64,000 nucleotides of DNA from positions 30,133 through 94,132 of the forward strand of contig NZ_MTAW01000084.1 of the NCBI RefSeq assembly GCF_002154725.1. Reading direction: 5' to 3'. Position numbers and translations under genes: made by a program. Source of the stretch: Nostoc sp. 106C. GTDB lineage: Bacteria > Cyanobacteriota > Cyanobacteriia > Cyanobacteriales > Nostocaceae. The notes beneath the pieces were generated by a model. The model was not told the origin of the DNA, ran no database searches, and worked only from the letters and a program-made list of their open reading frames with translations. Below are positions 43,349 through 50,548 of this stretch, in pieces; within the stretch, counting starts at the first letter, position 1, and each line of letters starts with the position of its first letter.

Positions 43349-44920
43349 ATGTTGCCCTCTATGCTTCCATTGCGTACTAGAGTCAATAGAATTAAAGATG
43401 GAGCCATTCTCATTCTGGTATGCCTTATCTGTATTTTCAGTGCTAGTAGTGCTTTCTCACAAACTAATTTACCTAACCCTATTCGTTTAGGGATTCGGAC
43501 TGCTGCTTTTCCAATTGGTCATGTTCTTGTACCTGAAGATTATGATGTCGCAACTAATAGAATTATTAAACCTGGTGAATACGATGGATTTTGCAATCTT
43601 CTTAAACAAAAATTAGAAAGTTATTTAAATTTAAAAGGCATACATCCAAACATTACAGTCGTACCTGTAAATATAGAGAACCAGTATAGAGGCAAAGGTT
43701 ATCCTAGATTTGATGGACTTGTGACGAACAAAATTGACATTGAATGTGGTCCTAATTCACTATCGTCACTTAAGTTACTAGATACAAAAGGTAAGCCTAT
43801 CGAAGATAAAGTTGACTACGCCCCTGTTAGCTTCTATAGAACAGGTATAAAATTACTCTTGAAAGAAGATGAAGCTAAAAAACTAGATAATCAAAATGAG
43901 ATTGAGCTAGAGAACAGACTTCGAGCACTTAAGATCGGAGTTATTCAGCGTACAACTACTCTCCAACAGTTTGAGAGTGATAAAGGAAGAAGGTTTTATC
44001 CGAATTATATTCCTTTTGATGCAAAAGATGAAAGAGGTGATGCAAGAGATTCTGCTTTGGATGCTCTAGAATTACCCGCCTCTGACCAAAATTCAATTCA
44101 AGCTTTTGCTAGTGATGCTGTAATCTTACGGACTTTGCTGAAAGAGGGAGTTGAAGATAATCTACCATATCGAAAGTATAGAAAACCTTACGAGCTAAGA
44201 GGCTATACACTTTTCCCCCGTAAACCAGGGGATTACTTATTTGGGGAAACAGAGAATTATATTATTGCAATTCAGAGAAAGCCAGGAGGCTATTCTGCTG
44301 ATAAATTGAAAAAATTGATTACCGATGTTTTAAAGCAAAAAAAGTGGGTCGTAAATGCTCAAAAGGAGATAGAGAATTATGAGTTTGGTACCATCAGTCT
44401 TTTCGAGAGGTGGAAAGGTTTTTTACCGTATTTACTGTATTCATGTATTGCTGCTGTTATTGTCTTCTTTATAGTTGTTTTTATCAAACGTAAAAAGGAA
44501 AAAAACAAAGATATGGTCAGTCCTCAGCCGCCAAGTTCTAGCTCTGGGCAATCAAACTATAAATTTGGATCTGTTCAAAATCTCCAAATCAACGAGCGTG
44601 GCTCCTCAGGAACTCAAAACAATAATAATCTACAACCAGAGATTTGGGAAACTTTGAATGATTTTAAGCAAATAGTCGCAGATTTACAACAGAAATATCC
44701 TCGAGCTTCAGAACAACAAGCAACTACAATTATTGATGCAGAGTTTGAGGAAATTCGGCATAATCAGCCTCAGCGCGGGCAAAATCTCTTGAGTCTTAAA
44801 CGTTTATGGAATGGTGTGAAGAAAGGATCACTTAAAGTTGGTGAACATTTTGCCGAAGAAACACCTTGGGGTAAAGCAGCCATTGGTTTTCTTGAAGGTG
44901 TTACAGATGATATCACTTGA
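43349..44920 (+). CDS. Membrane protein with periplasmic binding-protein-like sensor domain and cytoplasmic C-tail
   Basis: 523 residues; I cannot give a function. There is a signal peptide (about 17-38). Residues 42-345 look like a type II periplasmic binding-protein fold: PIRLGIRTAAFPIGHVLVPE, FDGLVTNKIDIECGPNS, TGIKLLLKEDEA, LKIGVIQRTTTLQQF. A single membrane helix spans about 358-379, then KRKKEKNK. The cytoplasmic tail has a Ser/Asn-rich linker with YKFGSVQNLQINERG and a helical end (LLSLKRLWNGVKKGSLKVGE then HFAEETPWGKAAIGFLEG) seen in many cyanobacterial multi-domain proteins. The next genes are a methylase and an HNH nuclease. Confidence 0.75.
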   Translation: MLPSMLPLRTRVNRIKDGAILILVCLICIFSASSAFSQTNLPNPIRLGIRTAAFPIGHVLVPEDYDVATNRIIKPGEYDGFCNLLKQKLESYLNLKGIHPNITVVPVNIENQYRGKGYPRFDGLVTNKIDIECGPNSLSSLKLLDTKGKPIEDKVDYAPVSFYRTGIKLLLKEDEAKKLDNQNEIELENRLRALKIGVIQRTTTLQQFESDKGRRFYPNYIPFDAKDERGDARDSALDALELPASDQNSIQAFASDAVILRTLLKEGVEDNLPYRKYRKPYELRGYTLFPRKPGDYLFGETENYIIAIQRKPGGYSADKLKKLITDVLKQKKWVVNAQKEIENYEFGTISLFERWKGFLPYLLYSCIAAVIVFFIVVFIKRKKEKNKDMVSPQPPSSSSGQSNYKFGSVQNLQINERGSSGTQNNNNLQPEIWETLNDFKQIVADLQQKYPRASEQQATTIIDAEFEEIRHNQPQRGQNLLSLKRLWNGVKKGSLKVGEHFAEETPWGKAAIGFLEGVTDDIT

Positions 44921-45354
44921 CAGAATAAGTCGGAGGTAAGTAGGTGAGCGCTAAAAAACACAACTAAATTAAGAAATATAAATCGCTTAAAAGTTTATAT
45001 TCAAAGCATTTCTGCTGCTTTACATAAATTTACGTAGTTTGGTTTAATTGTGCCTACTTACTTATCCTTCTTCTGTCATTTTCCGGGAGGGCGATAGCTA
45101 GAAGCCTGATGAGGCAATCAATACAAGCTATACTATTAGAAAAAAATCGGTTTTGTATTTGTTATTAGAAAATAATCGCGCGATCGCCTGCTATACAAAA
45201 GCTCTAGAATTTAGAAATGGCAAAAGTTTACGGAGAGTGACAGAACAGGGTTATAACAAAGGAGACTGGTACTCTTTAGCAAAGTAACGTTGAGAGATCG
45301 CACTACACCCTGATCCAAAAAGTGATTCCCAATTCAAAATCAAAATAGTCGAAA
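44921..45354. other. Intergenic region with a possible gene remnant
   Basis: A short open frame ending at 45287 reads ACYTKALEFRNGKSLRRVTE then QGYNKGDWYSLAK. It looks protein-like but has no start and no family that I recognise. The rest has no gene. Confidence 0.3.
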
Positions 45355-46290
45355 ATGGCAAGCCTCCCGCATCTGGTTCAATACCAAGGCAGTAAAAGAA
45401 ACCTTGCGTCAGATATTCTCAAATTTCTCCCTAATGCTGTGGATAGAATGGTAGAGCCATTTGCGGGAACTGCTGCAATTAGTATTGCCGCCTCTTATCA
45501 AAGAATTTCTCAAAAATTTTGGCTCAATGATTTAAATCAACCCCTAGTTAAATTATTAGAATTAATCGTAGAGAATCCTGAAAAAATCGCAAATGCTTAT
45601 ACAAGTATATGGAATGAGCAACATAGCAATTCCTTAGAACATTACTATCAAGCTAGAGATAAGTTTAATAGAACTAATGATCCTCAAATCTTTCTCTATT
45701 TGTTGGCTCGATGCGTTAAGGGGGCTGTTCGATATAACTCTGAAGGTCTTTTCAATCAAAGCCCTGATAAAAGGCGAAAGGGAACTCAACCTGAAAAAAT
45801 GAGAAAAAATATAGAAGGTATTTCTAAGCTGCTGAGAAATAAGTGTAAATTCACCTGCTTAGATTATAGAGAAGTGTTGTCTACAGTTAGACAAAGTGAT
45901 TTTGTTTATCTAGATCCCCCTTATCAAGGTGTGTGTGGTAATAGAGATACAAGATATTTTTCTGGAATAAATTTTGATGATTTCGTTCTAGGTCTTGAGG
46001 CGTTAAATCAAAAAGAAGTAGCGTTTGTAGTTAGTTATGATGGCAAACGAGGAAATAAAACTTTCGGTAAATCCTTACCAGCAGAATTAGGGTTGAAAAA
46101 AATAGAAATTGAAGTTGGGCGATCATCCCAAGCAACGCTTTTGGGTAAAGACGAAGTAACGATAGAGTTTCTGTACTTATCACCATTTTTACTTCGCGAT
46201 CGCAATTTAGAGATAGAGAGTTATATTAGCAGGTCGCACAAACCGCTTATTGTGTTGGAGAAGCATGGACAGTTCTCAGCTGCTACCTGA
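45355..46290 (+). CDS. D12-class N6-adenine DNA methyltransferase (type II R-M)
   Basis: 311 residues. The SAM motif is VEPFAGTAAISIAA (about 33-46). The N-terminal YQGSKRNLASDIL and the catalytic DPPYQG (about 192-197) are alpha-class Dam-like. It would methylate adenine in a short target, which cannot be read from sequence. It overlaps the HNH endonuclease gene by 26 bases, the arrangement of a restriction-modification pair. Confidence 0.88.
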   Translation: MASLPHLVQYQGSKRNLASDILKFLPNAVDRMVEPFAGTAAISIAASYQRISQKFWLNDLNQPLVKLLELIVENPEKIANAYTSIWNEQHSNSLEHYYQARDKFNRTNDPQIFLYLLARCVKGAVRYNSEGLFNQSPDKRRKGTQPEKMRKNIEGISKLLRNKCKFTCLDYREVLSTVRQSDFVYLDPPYQGVCGNRDTRYFSGINFDDFVLGLEALNQKEVAFVVSYDGKRGNKTFGKSLPAELGLKKIEIEVGRSSQATLLGKDEVTIEFLYLSPFLLRDRNLEIESYISRSHKPLIVLEKHGQFSAAT

Positions 46291-46999
46291 TGATTTCATC
46301 CAACTTTGTCAGTCCGTAACTGCCAAAAGACCGAAAGCTGTTATTGATCACATTTTGCAACATGGTTTCGTAACCACAGAAGAACTCAAGAACACATACG
46401 GCTATAATCATCCTCCAAGAGCGGCAAGAGATGTTCGAGAACATGGAATTCCTTTAGAAACTTTCCGCGTTACAGGAAGCGATGGTAGAAGGATCGCTGC
46501 TTATAGATTTGGCGATATTAGTAAGGCTAGATTTTCTAGATTCTCTGGTAGAACTGGTCTATCAAAACAATTGAAGGATGAATTAATTAAGAGATATGGC
46601 TGTAAATGCTTCATTTATTTAGAAGAAGTAGATGAGCGTGAATTGCAGATTGATCACCGTGTTCCTTTTGAAGTTGATGGGGAACCGGAGCTTTTACCTG
46701 AATATTTTATGCTGCTTTGTGGCTCTGCCAACCGAGCAAAATCTTGGTCATGTGAGCATTGTCAAAACTGGAATCATCTCAAGGATAAGTCTATCTGTTT
46801 ATCATGTTACTGGGCTTATCCCGAAAACTATACACATATTGCCATGCGACAAGTAAGGAGAATAGATCTAATGTGGCAGGGAGAAGATATTGGGATATAT
46901 GAAAGATTGAAACAGCAAGCTGTTGAACTGAATAAAGATATTCCTGAATTCATCAAGGAAATCATAGAGAGAGAAATTGATCGGAATGACGATGGCTAA
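46265..46999 (+). CDS. HNH endonuclease with zinc finger, presumed restriction partner
   Basis: 244 residues from the ATG at 46265, which has GGAG upstream. The N-half has a winged-helix-like region (VIDHILQHGFVTTEELKN). The HNH site is ELQIDHRVPFEV with SANRAKSW. A zinc ribbon follows: CEHCQNW then CLSCYW, ending YPENYTHIAMRQVRR. Overlap with the methylase gene supports a type II restriction enzyme. The cut site is unknown. GC and codon use match the genome, so it is not obviously recent. Confidence 0.8.
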   Translation: MDSSQLLPDDFIQLCQSVTAKRPKAVIDHILQHGFVTTEELKNTYGYNHPPRAARDVREHGIPLETFRVTGSDGRRIAAYRFGDISKARFSRFSGRTGLSKQLKDELIKRYGCKCFIYLEEVDERELQIDHRVPFEVDGEPELLPEYFMLLCGSANRAKSWSCEHCQNWNHLKDKSICLSCYWAYPENYTHIAMRQVRRIDLMWQGEDIGIYERLKQQAVELNKDIPEFIKEIIEREIDRNDDG

Positions 47000-47017
47000 C
47001 ATCACAATAGAGAACTG

Positions 47018-47170
47018 GGCGATAATTTATGGTATCTCTTCTACCAAGATTCCGATGCTATTACCGAGTTGCTGGAAAAAGCGATCGCGCGATTGAAAAT
47101 CTTACCGACTACTGAGCAAGATGCGATCGCAGTAAAAACCTATGTAATTGAAAATAAAAACTCGATCTGA
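47018..47170 (+). pseudogene. Decayed antitoxin-like fragment
   Basis: 51 codons without a good start: GDNLWYLFYQDSDAITELLE then KAIARLKILPTTEQDAIAV. The second part resembles the N-terminus of small cyanobacterial antitoxins (ITELLEKAIxxxxxLPxxEQDAIA). It shares its opening pattern with the fragment at 48038. Confidence 0.45.
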
Positions 47171-47239
47171 AAAAATCGCTTTCTCCTATTGTCCCAATGG
47201 CTGATCGGGTACTATAAAAGAAATCTTTCAACTGACGTT

Positions 47240-47614
47240 ATGACATCTACATCAAACGAGAGATCGAAAATTATTCGTACAGAACGGGGACTGACGATCG
47301 CCGGAACGCGAATCACTATCTACGATGTGATGGATTATGTAACTGCTCAATATCCAGCCAGGTATACTCGCAATATGCTCAATCTAACTGATGAGCAAAT
47401 CAATGCGGCTTTGTCTTACATTGAGGCAAATCGCGCTCAAGTGGAAGCTGAGTATAAAAAAGTTTTACAAGAAGCCGAGGAGATTCGGCAATATTGGGAA
47501 GAACGCAATCGTGAGCGATTAGCACAAATCAGAGCGCTTCCTCCAAAACCTGGACAAGAAGCAGTTCGAGCAAAGCTCCAAGCGTGGAAAGACAGGCTTG
47601 GAATGAGTGAATGA
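47240..47614 (+). CDS. DUF433 protein, antitoxin-like
   Basis: 124 residues from the ATG at 47240; the frame opens earlier, at 47189. IIRTERGLTIAGTRITIYDVMDYV is the DUF433 helix-turn-helix-like start, in pieces, followed by a long charged helix (EAEYKKVLQEAEEIRQYWEE). DUF433 proteins usually pair with a DUF5615 protein, and here they overlap by ATGA. Likely the antitoxin of a toxin-antitoxin pair. Confidence 0.8.
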   Translation: MTSTSNERSKIIRTERGLTIAGTRITIYDVMDYVTAQYPARYTRNMLNLTDEQINAALSYIEANRAQVEAEYKKVLQEAEEIRQYWEERNRERLAQIRALPPKPGQEAVRAKLQAWKDRLGMSE

Positions 47615-48003
47615 ATTTTTTGATCGATCATAATCTTGAAGGATACGCTGTTCAGCTGCTTGGAACTTTGGCAAGTCAAGGTTGGTTTGAGATGTTCTCA
47701 ATCCGTTTTCTGATGTTTCATGAAGCAGAGTTAGCAGATGATAGCAGTGACCGAATTGTATGGAGATTTGCACAGGAAAACCAAATGATTTTATTGACCG
47801 CCAATCGTCGAATGAAGGGGGTTGATAATTTGGAGCAGACCATTCGTGAGGAAAACACGACAAGTTCATTACCTGTAGTGACGATTGCTAGTTTAGATCG
47901 GTTTAACGACCGTGAATATCGAGAAAGATGTGCTGTCCGTCTAATTGATATCCTACTTGATATTGAGAATTACAAAGGTGTTGGTCGAATTTTTATTCCA
48001 TAG
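47611..48003 (+). CDS. DUF5615 (PIN/Mut7-C-like) protein, toxin-like
   Basis: 130 residues. NFLIDHNLEG at the N-terminus holds the first acidic residue of a PIN-like nuclease fold, and NQMILLTANRRMKG is the second conserved block. Stop and start overlap (ATGA) with the DUF433 gene. Family members are thought to be ribonuclease toxins; activity here is unproven. Confidence 0.75.
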   Translation: MNFLIDHNLEGYAVQLLGTLASQGWFEMFSIRFLMFHEAELADDSSDRIVWRFAQENQMILLTANRRMKGVDNLEQTIREENTTSSLPVVTIASLDRFNDREYRERCAVRLIDILLDIENYKGVGRIFIP

Positions 48004-48037
48004 TTATAGATAAAAATGCGTTGAAGATTGCGAAGCT

Positions 48038-48097
48038 ATGACTGAGTTGCTCTCAAAAGCGATCGCTGCAATAATTCTGTTAGTAAAAACTGCTTGA
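48038..48097 (+). pseudogene. Second antitoxin N-terminal fragment
   Basis: ATG followed by TELLSKAIAAIILLVKTA and a stop: 19 codons resembling the first residues of MTELLxKAIxxI-type antitoxins. Probably debris of an earlier toxin-antitoxin locus. Confidence 0.4.
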
Positions 48098-48164
48098 GCA
48101 AGCAATGGCTAAAACTCTCTTATAAAGCTCGTGTTATGCTGTGAAAAGGTTTAAGCGCAAGGTT

Positions 48165-48320
48165 ATGACTGCTTTAGTACAAGAACTTCTCAATACCTTT
48201 GACCGCTTGACAGACTCCGAGCAACTAGAGTTGGTATTAGAGATTCTGAGGCGGACTGTTGATTTAGACTTCCCTCCCTTATCTGATGAGGATTTAATCC
48301 CAAATGCTGAGAAAGAGTAA
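48165..48320 (+). CDS. Small orphan antitoxin-like protein
   Basis: 51 residues: MTALVQELLNTFDRLTDSEQ, LELVLEILRRTVDLDFPPLS, DEDLIPNAEKE. The helix plus acidic tail is the form of small cyanobacterial antitoxins, but no toxin gene follows, only a few codons (MPTPEQLKR, stop). It may be real or residual. Confidence 0.5.
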   Translation: MTALVQELLNTFDRLTDSEQLELVLEILRRTVDLDFPPLSDEDLIPNAEKE

Positions 48321-48381
48321 TTTGTTGATAGAAATGCCTACTCCTGAGCAACTAAAGAGATAACAGTAAAGTTAAGCGATC

Positions 48382-48448
48382 GCATCGCCCTGTAATTGAA
48401 TTGCATCGGCTCGTTATATTAATGCATCGACCTGCAATTGAATTGCAT
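48382..48448. repeat. Two 25-bp direct repeats
   Basis: 48382-48406 and 48424-48448 share GCATCG(C/A)CCTG(T/C)AATTG and AATTGCAT, with two differences in 25 bases, separated by 17 bases. Each contains a GCAATT/AATTGC-type inverted motif. It lies at the end of the toxin-antitoxin debris. Confidence 0.6.
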
Positions 48449-48497
48449 TAACTGGTTCAGTAACATTGAGCGAGCGCATGATATTTGAGCAAATAAA

Positions 48498-49217
48498 CTA
48501 CCCTAGATATGTATTCAGCATCAAATTAGATTGCTCTGTTGTGGGAGAGGAACGCTGTGTAACTGCTGCAAGCTGGGCAACCATCTCAGCACGAGAGGAA
48601 ACCTCAAGCTTACGAAACATTCGCTTGAGAGCTTGCTTGACAGAATTCTCTTGAATCCAAAGTTTATGACCAATTTCTGCGTTGGTATACCCTAAAGCAA
48701 CCAATTCAGCAATTTGCAATTCACGGGAGGTTAAGCGATCGCTCTTTAACGGTTGATATCGCGATCGCACCGTTGCATTCCAAATAGATAGATGCAGGCA
48801 GAGCGCACTTAAATCTGCTAAGTTGTGTACATCAAATGCAGTCATTGTCTGTTCGCGGGTGAAGCCGACTACACCTACTAATTGCCCATTACTCACAATC
48901 GGCCCTGCCATCACATGCCAATGATCGGGTCGAGGACAAATCATTCTCCAGACATTAGGTGATGCCACCAAGGCTTCGTGGACGGGGGCATGACGCTCCA
49001 CTAAGTAACGTACAACAGGATTATGTTCGATTGATAATCCCACTTGCAATATTTTCTGAAGCTTGCTGTCTGCAAAACGAAGTTGATCGAAGAAGAAAAC
49101 GCCCCATTTTTTAGCCACAAAATACTCACCGAGTTTCGGCACGACACGCGATCGCAGATCTTGTTCATTCTGCGCTTGGTTGATAGCTCCAAAAAGCAAC
49201 TGCAAGGAATTTCTCAT
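48498..49217 (-). CDS. GAF-LuxR transcriptional regulator
   Basis: 239 residues from the ATG at 49217; the frame extends upstream into the divergent gene. The N-domain (about 20-150) is GAF-like, with WHVMAGPIVSNGQLVGVVGF. The C-terminal LuxR helix-turn-helix has SDRLTSRELQIAELVALG and YTNAEIGHKLWIQENSVKQA. It is divergent from a sulfurtransferase gene with a 97-base shared region, so it probably controls it. Confidence 0.88.
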   Translation of the reverse strand: MRNSLQLLFGAINQAQNEQDLRSRVVPKLGEYFVAKKWGVFFFDQLRFADSKLQKILQVGLSIEHNPVVRYLVERHAPVHEALVASPNVWRMICPRPDHWHVMAGPIVSNGQLVGVVGFTREQTMTAFDVHNLADLSALCLHLSIWNATVRSRYQPLKSDRLTSRELQIAELVALGYTNAEIGHKLWIQENSVKQALKRMFRKLEVSSRAEMVAQLAAVTQRSSPTTEQSNLMLNTYLG

Positions 49218-49314
49218 GGGCACTGTGTCGGAAACTGTACACGATCGAGGACTGGGCGAAGCTAATACTCCTCTTTTAATCTTAGCTTTAGTGCAAATGA
49301 CAGGAGAAACGCCC

Positions 49315-50193
49315 ATGTCTCAGTATGCTCATCCTGAAGTTCTCGTCAATACACAATGGCTGATGGATCATCTCAACGATCCCAGAGTTCGCGTGGTCGA
49401 GGTTGACATGAGTCCAGAACCATATAAGAACGCTCACATTCCTGGTGCAATCTTTTGGAATATCTTCACGGATCTGCTGATGCCCGATCTCCGTATAAAT
49501 TTAGATCCAAAGGCCATAGAAAAGCTGCTTTCGCGCTCAGGTATTTCTCATGAAACAACCGTCGTTGCCTATGGCAGTTATCCTGGAACAGGAGCTTGGA
49601 TTTTCTGGCTTTTGAAAACCTTTGGACATGAACAGGTATACGTTCTTAATGGTGGGCATCAAAAATGGCTAGCAGAAGGTCGTCCATTGGTAGCGGAGTT
49701 GTCGAACTTCACCCCCACTAATTACCGTGCGCAAGCTCCTGATGGGAACTTGCGGGTTTTGCAGGCAGAGGTTCTAGCATCTCTAAGCCAGGGCGATCGC
49801 GTTTTGTTGGATGTCCGTACCGCTCAAGAGTACCGTGGCGAAATATTCATGATGCAGCCGCCACAAGGAACAGAACGCGGGGGACATATTCCAGGTGCTG
49901 TGCATATTGAGCATACCCTTACTCTCAACGCAGATGGAACGTTTAAGTCAGCCAAAGAATTACATCATCTCTACAGTAGCCAAGGCATCACGGCTGACAA
50001 GGAAGTGTTTCCTTACTGTGCAATTGGTGGGCGATCGGCATATACTTGGTTTGTGTTGAAATATTTATTGGGCTATCCCAAAGTGAGAAATTATGATGGC
50101 TCGTGGAATGAATGGAGCCGTCTTCCTGATGCACCGATTGAGCAATATCAGAACGCAGGGGAATGGATGCAAGAGCCTGGTGTAGTTGCATAG
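49315..50193 (+). CDS. Two-domain rhodanese-type sulfurtransferase
   Basis: 292 residues from the ATG at 49315, which has GGAGAA upstream. The N-domain begins VNTQWLMDHLNDPRVRVVEV and is inactive by its motif (YGSYPGTGAW). The C-domain has DVRTAQEYRGE and the catalytic loop FPYCAIGGRSAYTWFVLKYL. CxxGGRS is nearer thiosulfate sulfurtransferase than mercaptopyruvate types. It moves sulfane sulfur to cyanide or thiols and may link to the sulfur genes upstream. It is divergent from the GAF-LuxR regulator. Confidence 0.9.
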   Translation: MSQYAHPEVLVNTQWLMDHLNDPRVRVVEVDMSPEPYKNAHIPGAIFWNIFTDLLMPDLRINLDPKAIEKLLSRSGISHETTVVAYGSYPGTGAWIFWLLKTFGHEQVYVLNGGHQKWLAEGRPLVAELSNFTPTNYRAQAPDGNLRVLQAEVLASLSQGDRVLLDVRTAQEYRGEIFMMQPPQGTERGGHIPGAVHIEHTLTLNADGTFKSAKELHHLYSSQGITADKEVFPYCAIGGRSAYTWFVLKYLLGYPKVRNYDGSWNEWSRLPDAPIEQYQNAGEWMQEPGVVA

Positions 50194-50239
50194 TTGAAGC
50201 TAATGCGCGTCTAAATAGGACATTTTCTTGTGAAGATGT

Positions 50240-50431
50240 TCTACCCTGCGGGTTCGCCGTTAAGCGTTCGTACTGCAAAGCCGAACCCAAAGGGTAGAGT
50301 AGACGCACTAGCGGCTTATGATACTAGCCCAGTTCAGCTGCTTGTAAGCGGAGCTATGCCGTACCCCGAAGGGGAAGCAAGCTACGCGCAGCGTCTCCGC
50401 TAGGAGAAGGCTTTACGCTCGCAATGACTGT
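50240..50431. repeat. Palindrome-rich dispersed repeat region
   Basis: It contains CTACCCTGCGGGTTCG and, inverted, CGAACCCAAAGGGTAG. GCGCAGCGTCTCCGCTAGGA/GAAGG is a close match to the block at 11228 in MITE copy A. The TTACGCTCGCAATGAC end relates to 26235 and 59400. No gene. Confidence 0.6.
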
Positions 50432-50548
50432 AATTAATTTTGCGTGTTTACTTATCTGGTCGTCGCGCCCCGCAATTTTCCAAGGTTTGTTAGGCTAGAT
50501 GTCGCTCTGGGAATTCTAATCTCAGTACAAGAATTCTCGTCAAAATTT

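Noticed and set aside
48382..48448. Start of a CRISPR-like array
   Set aside because: Only two repeat copies with a 17-base gap, and no cas genes anywhere in the window.
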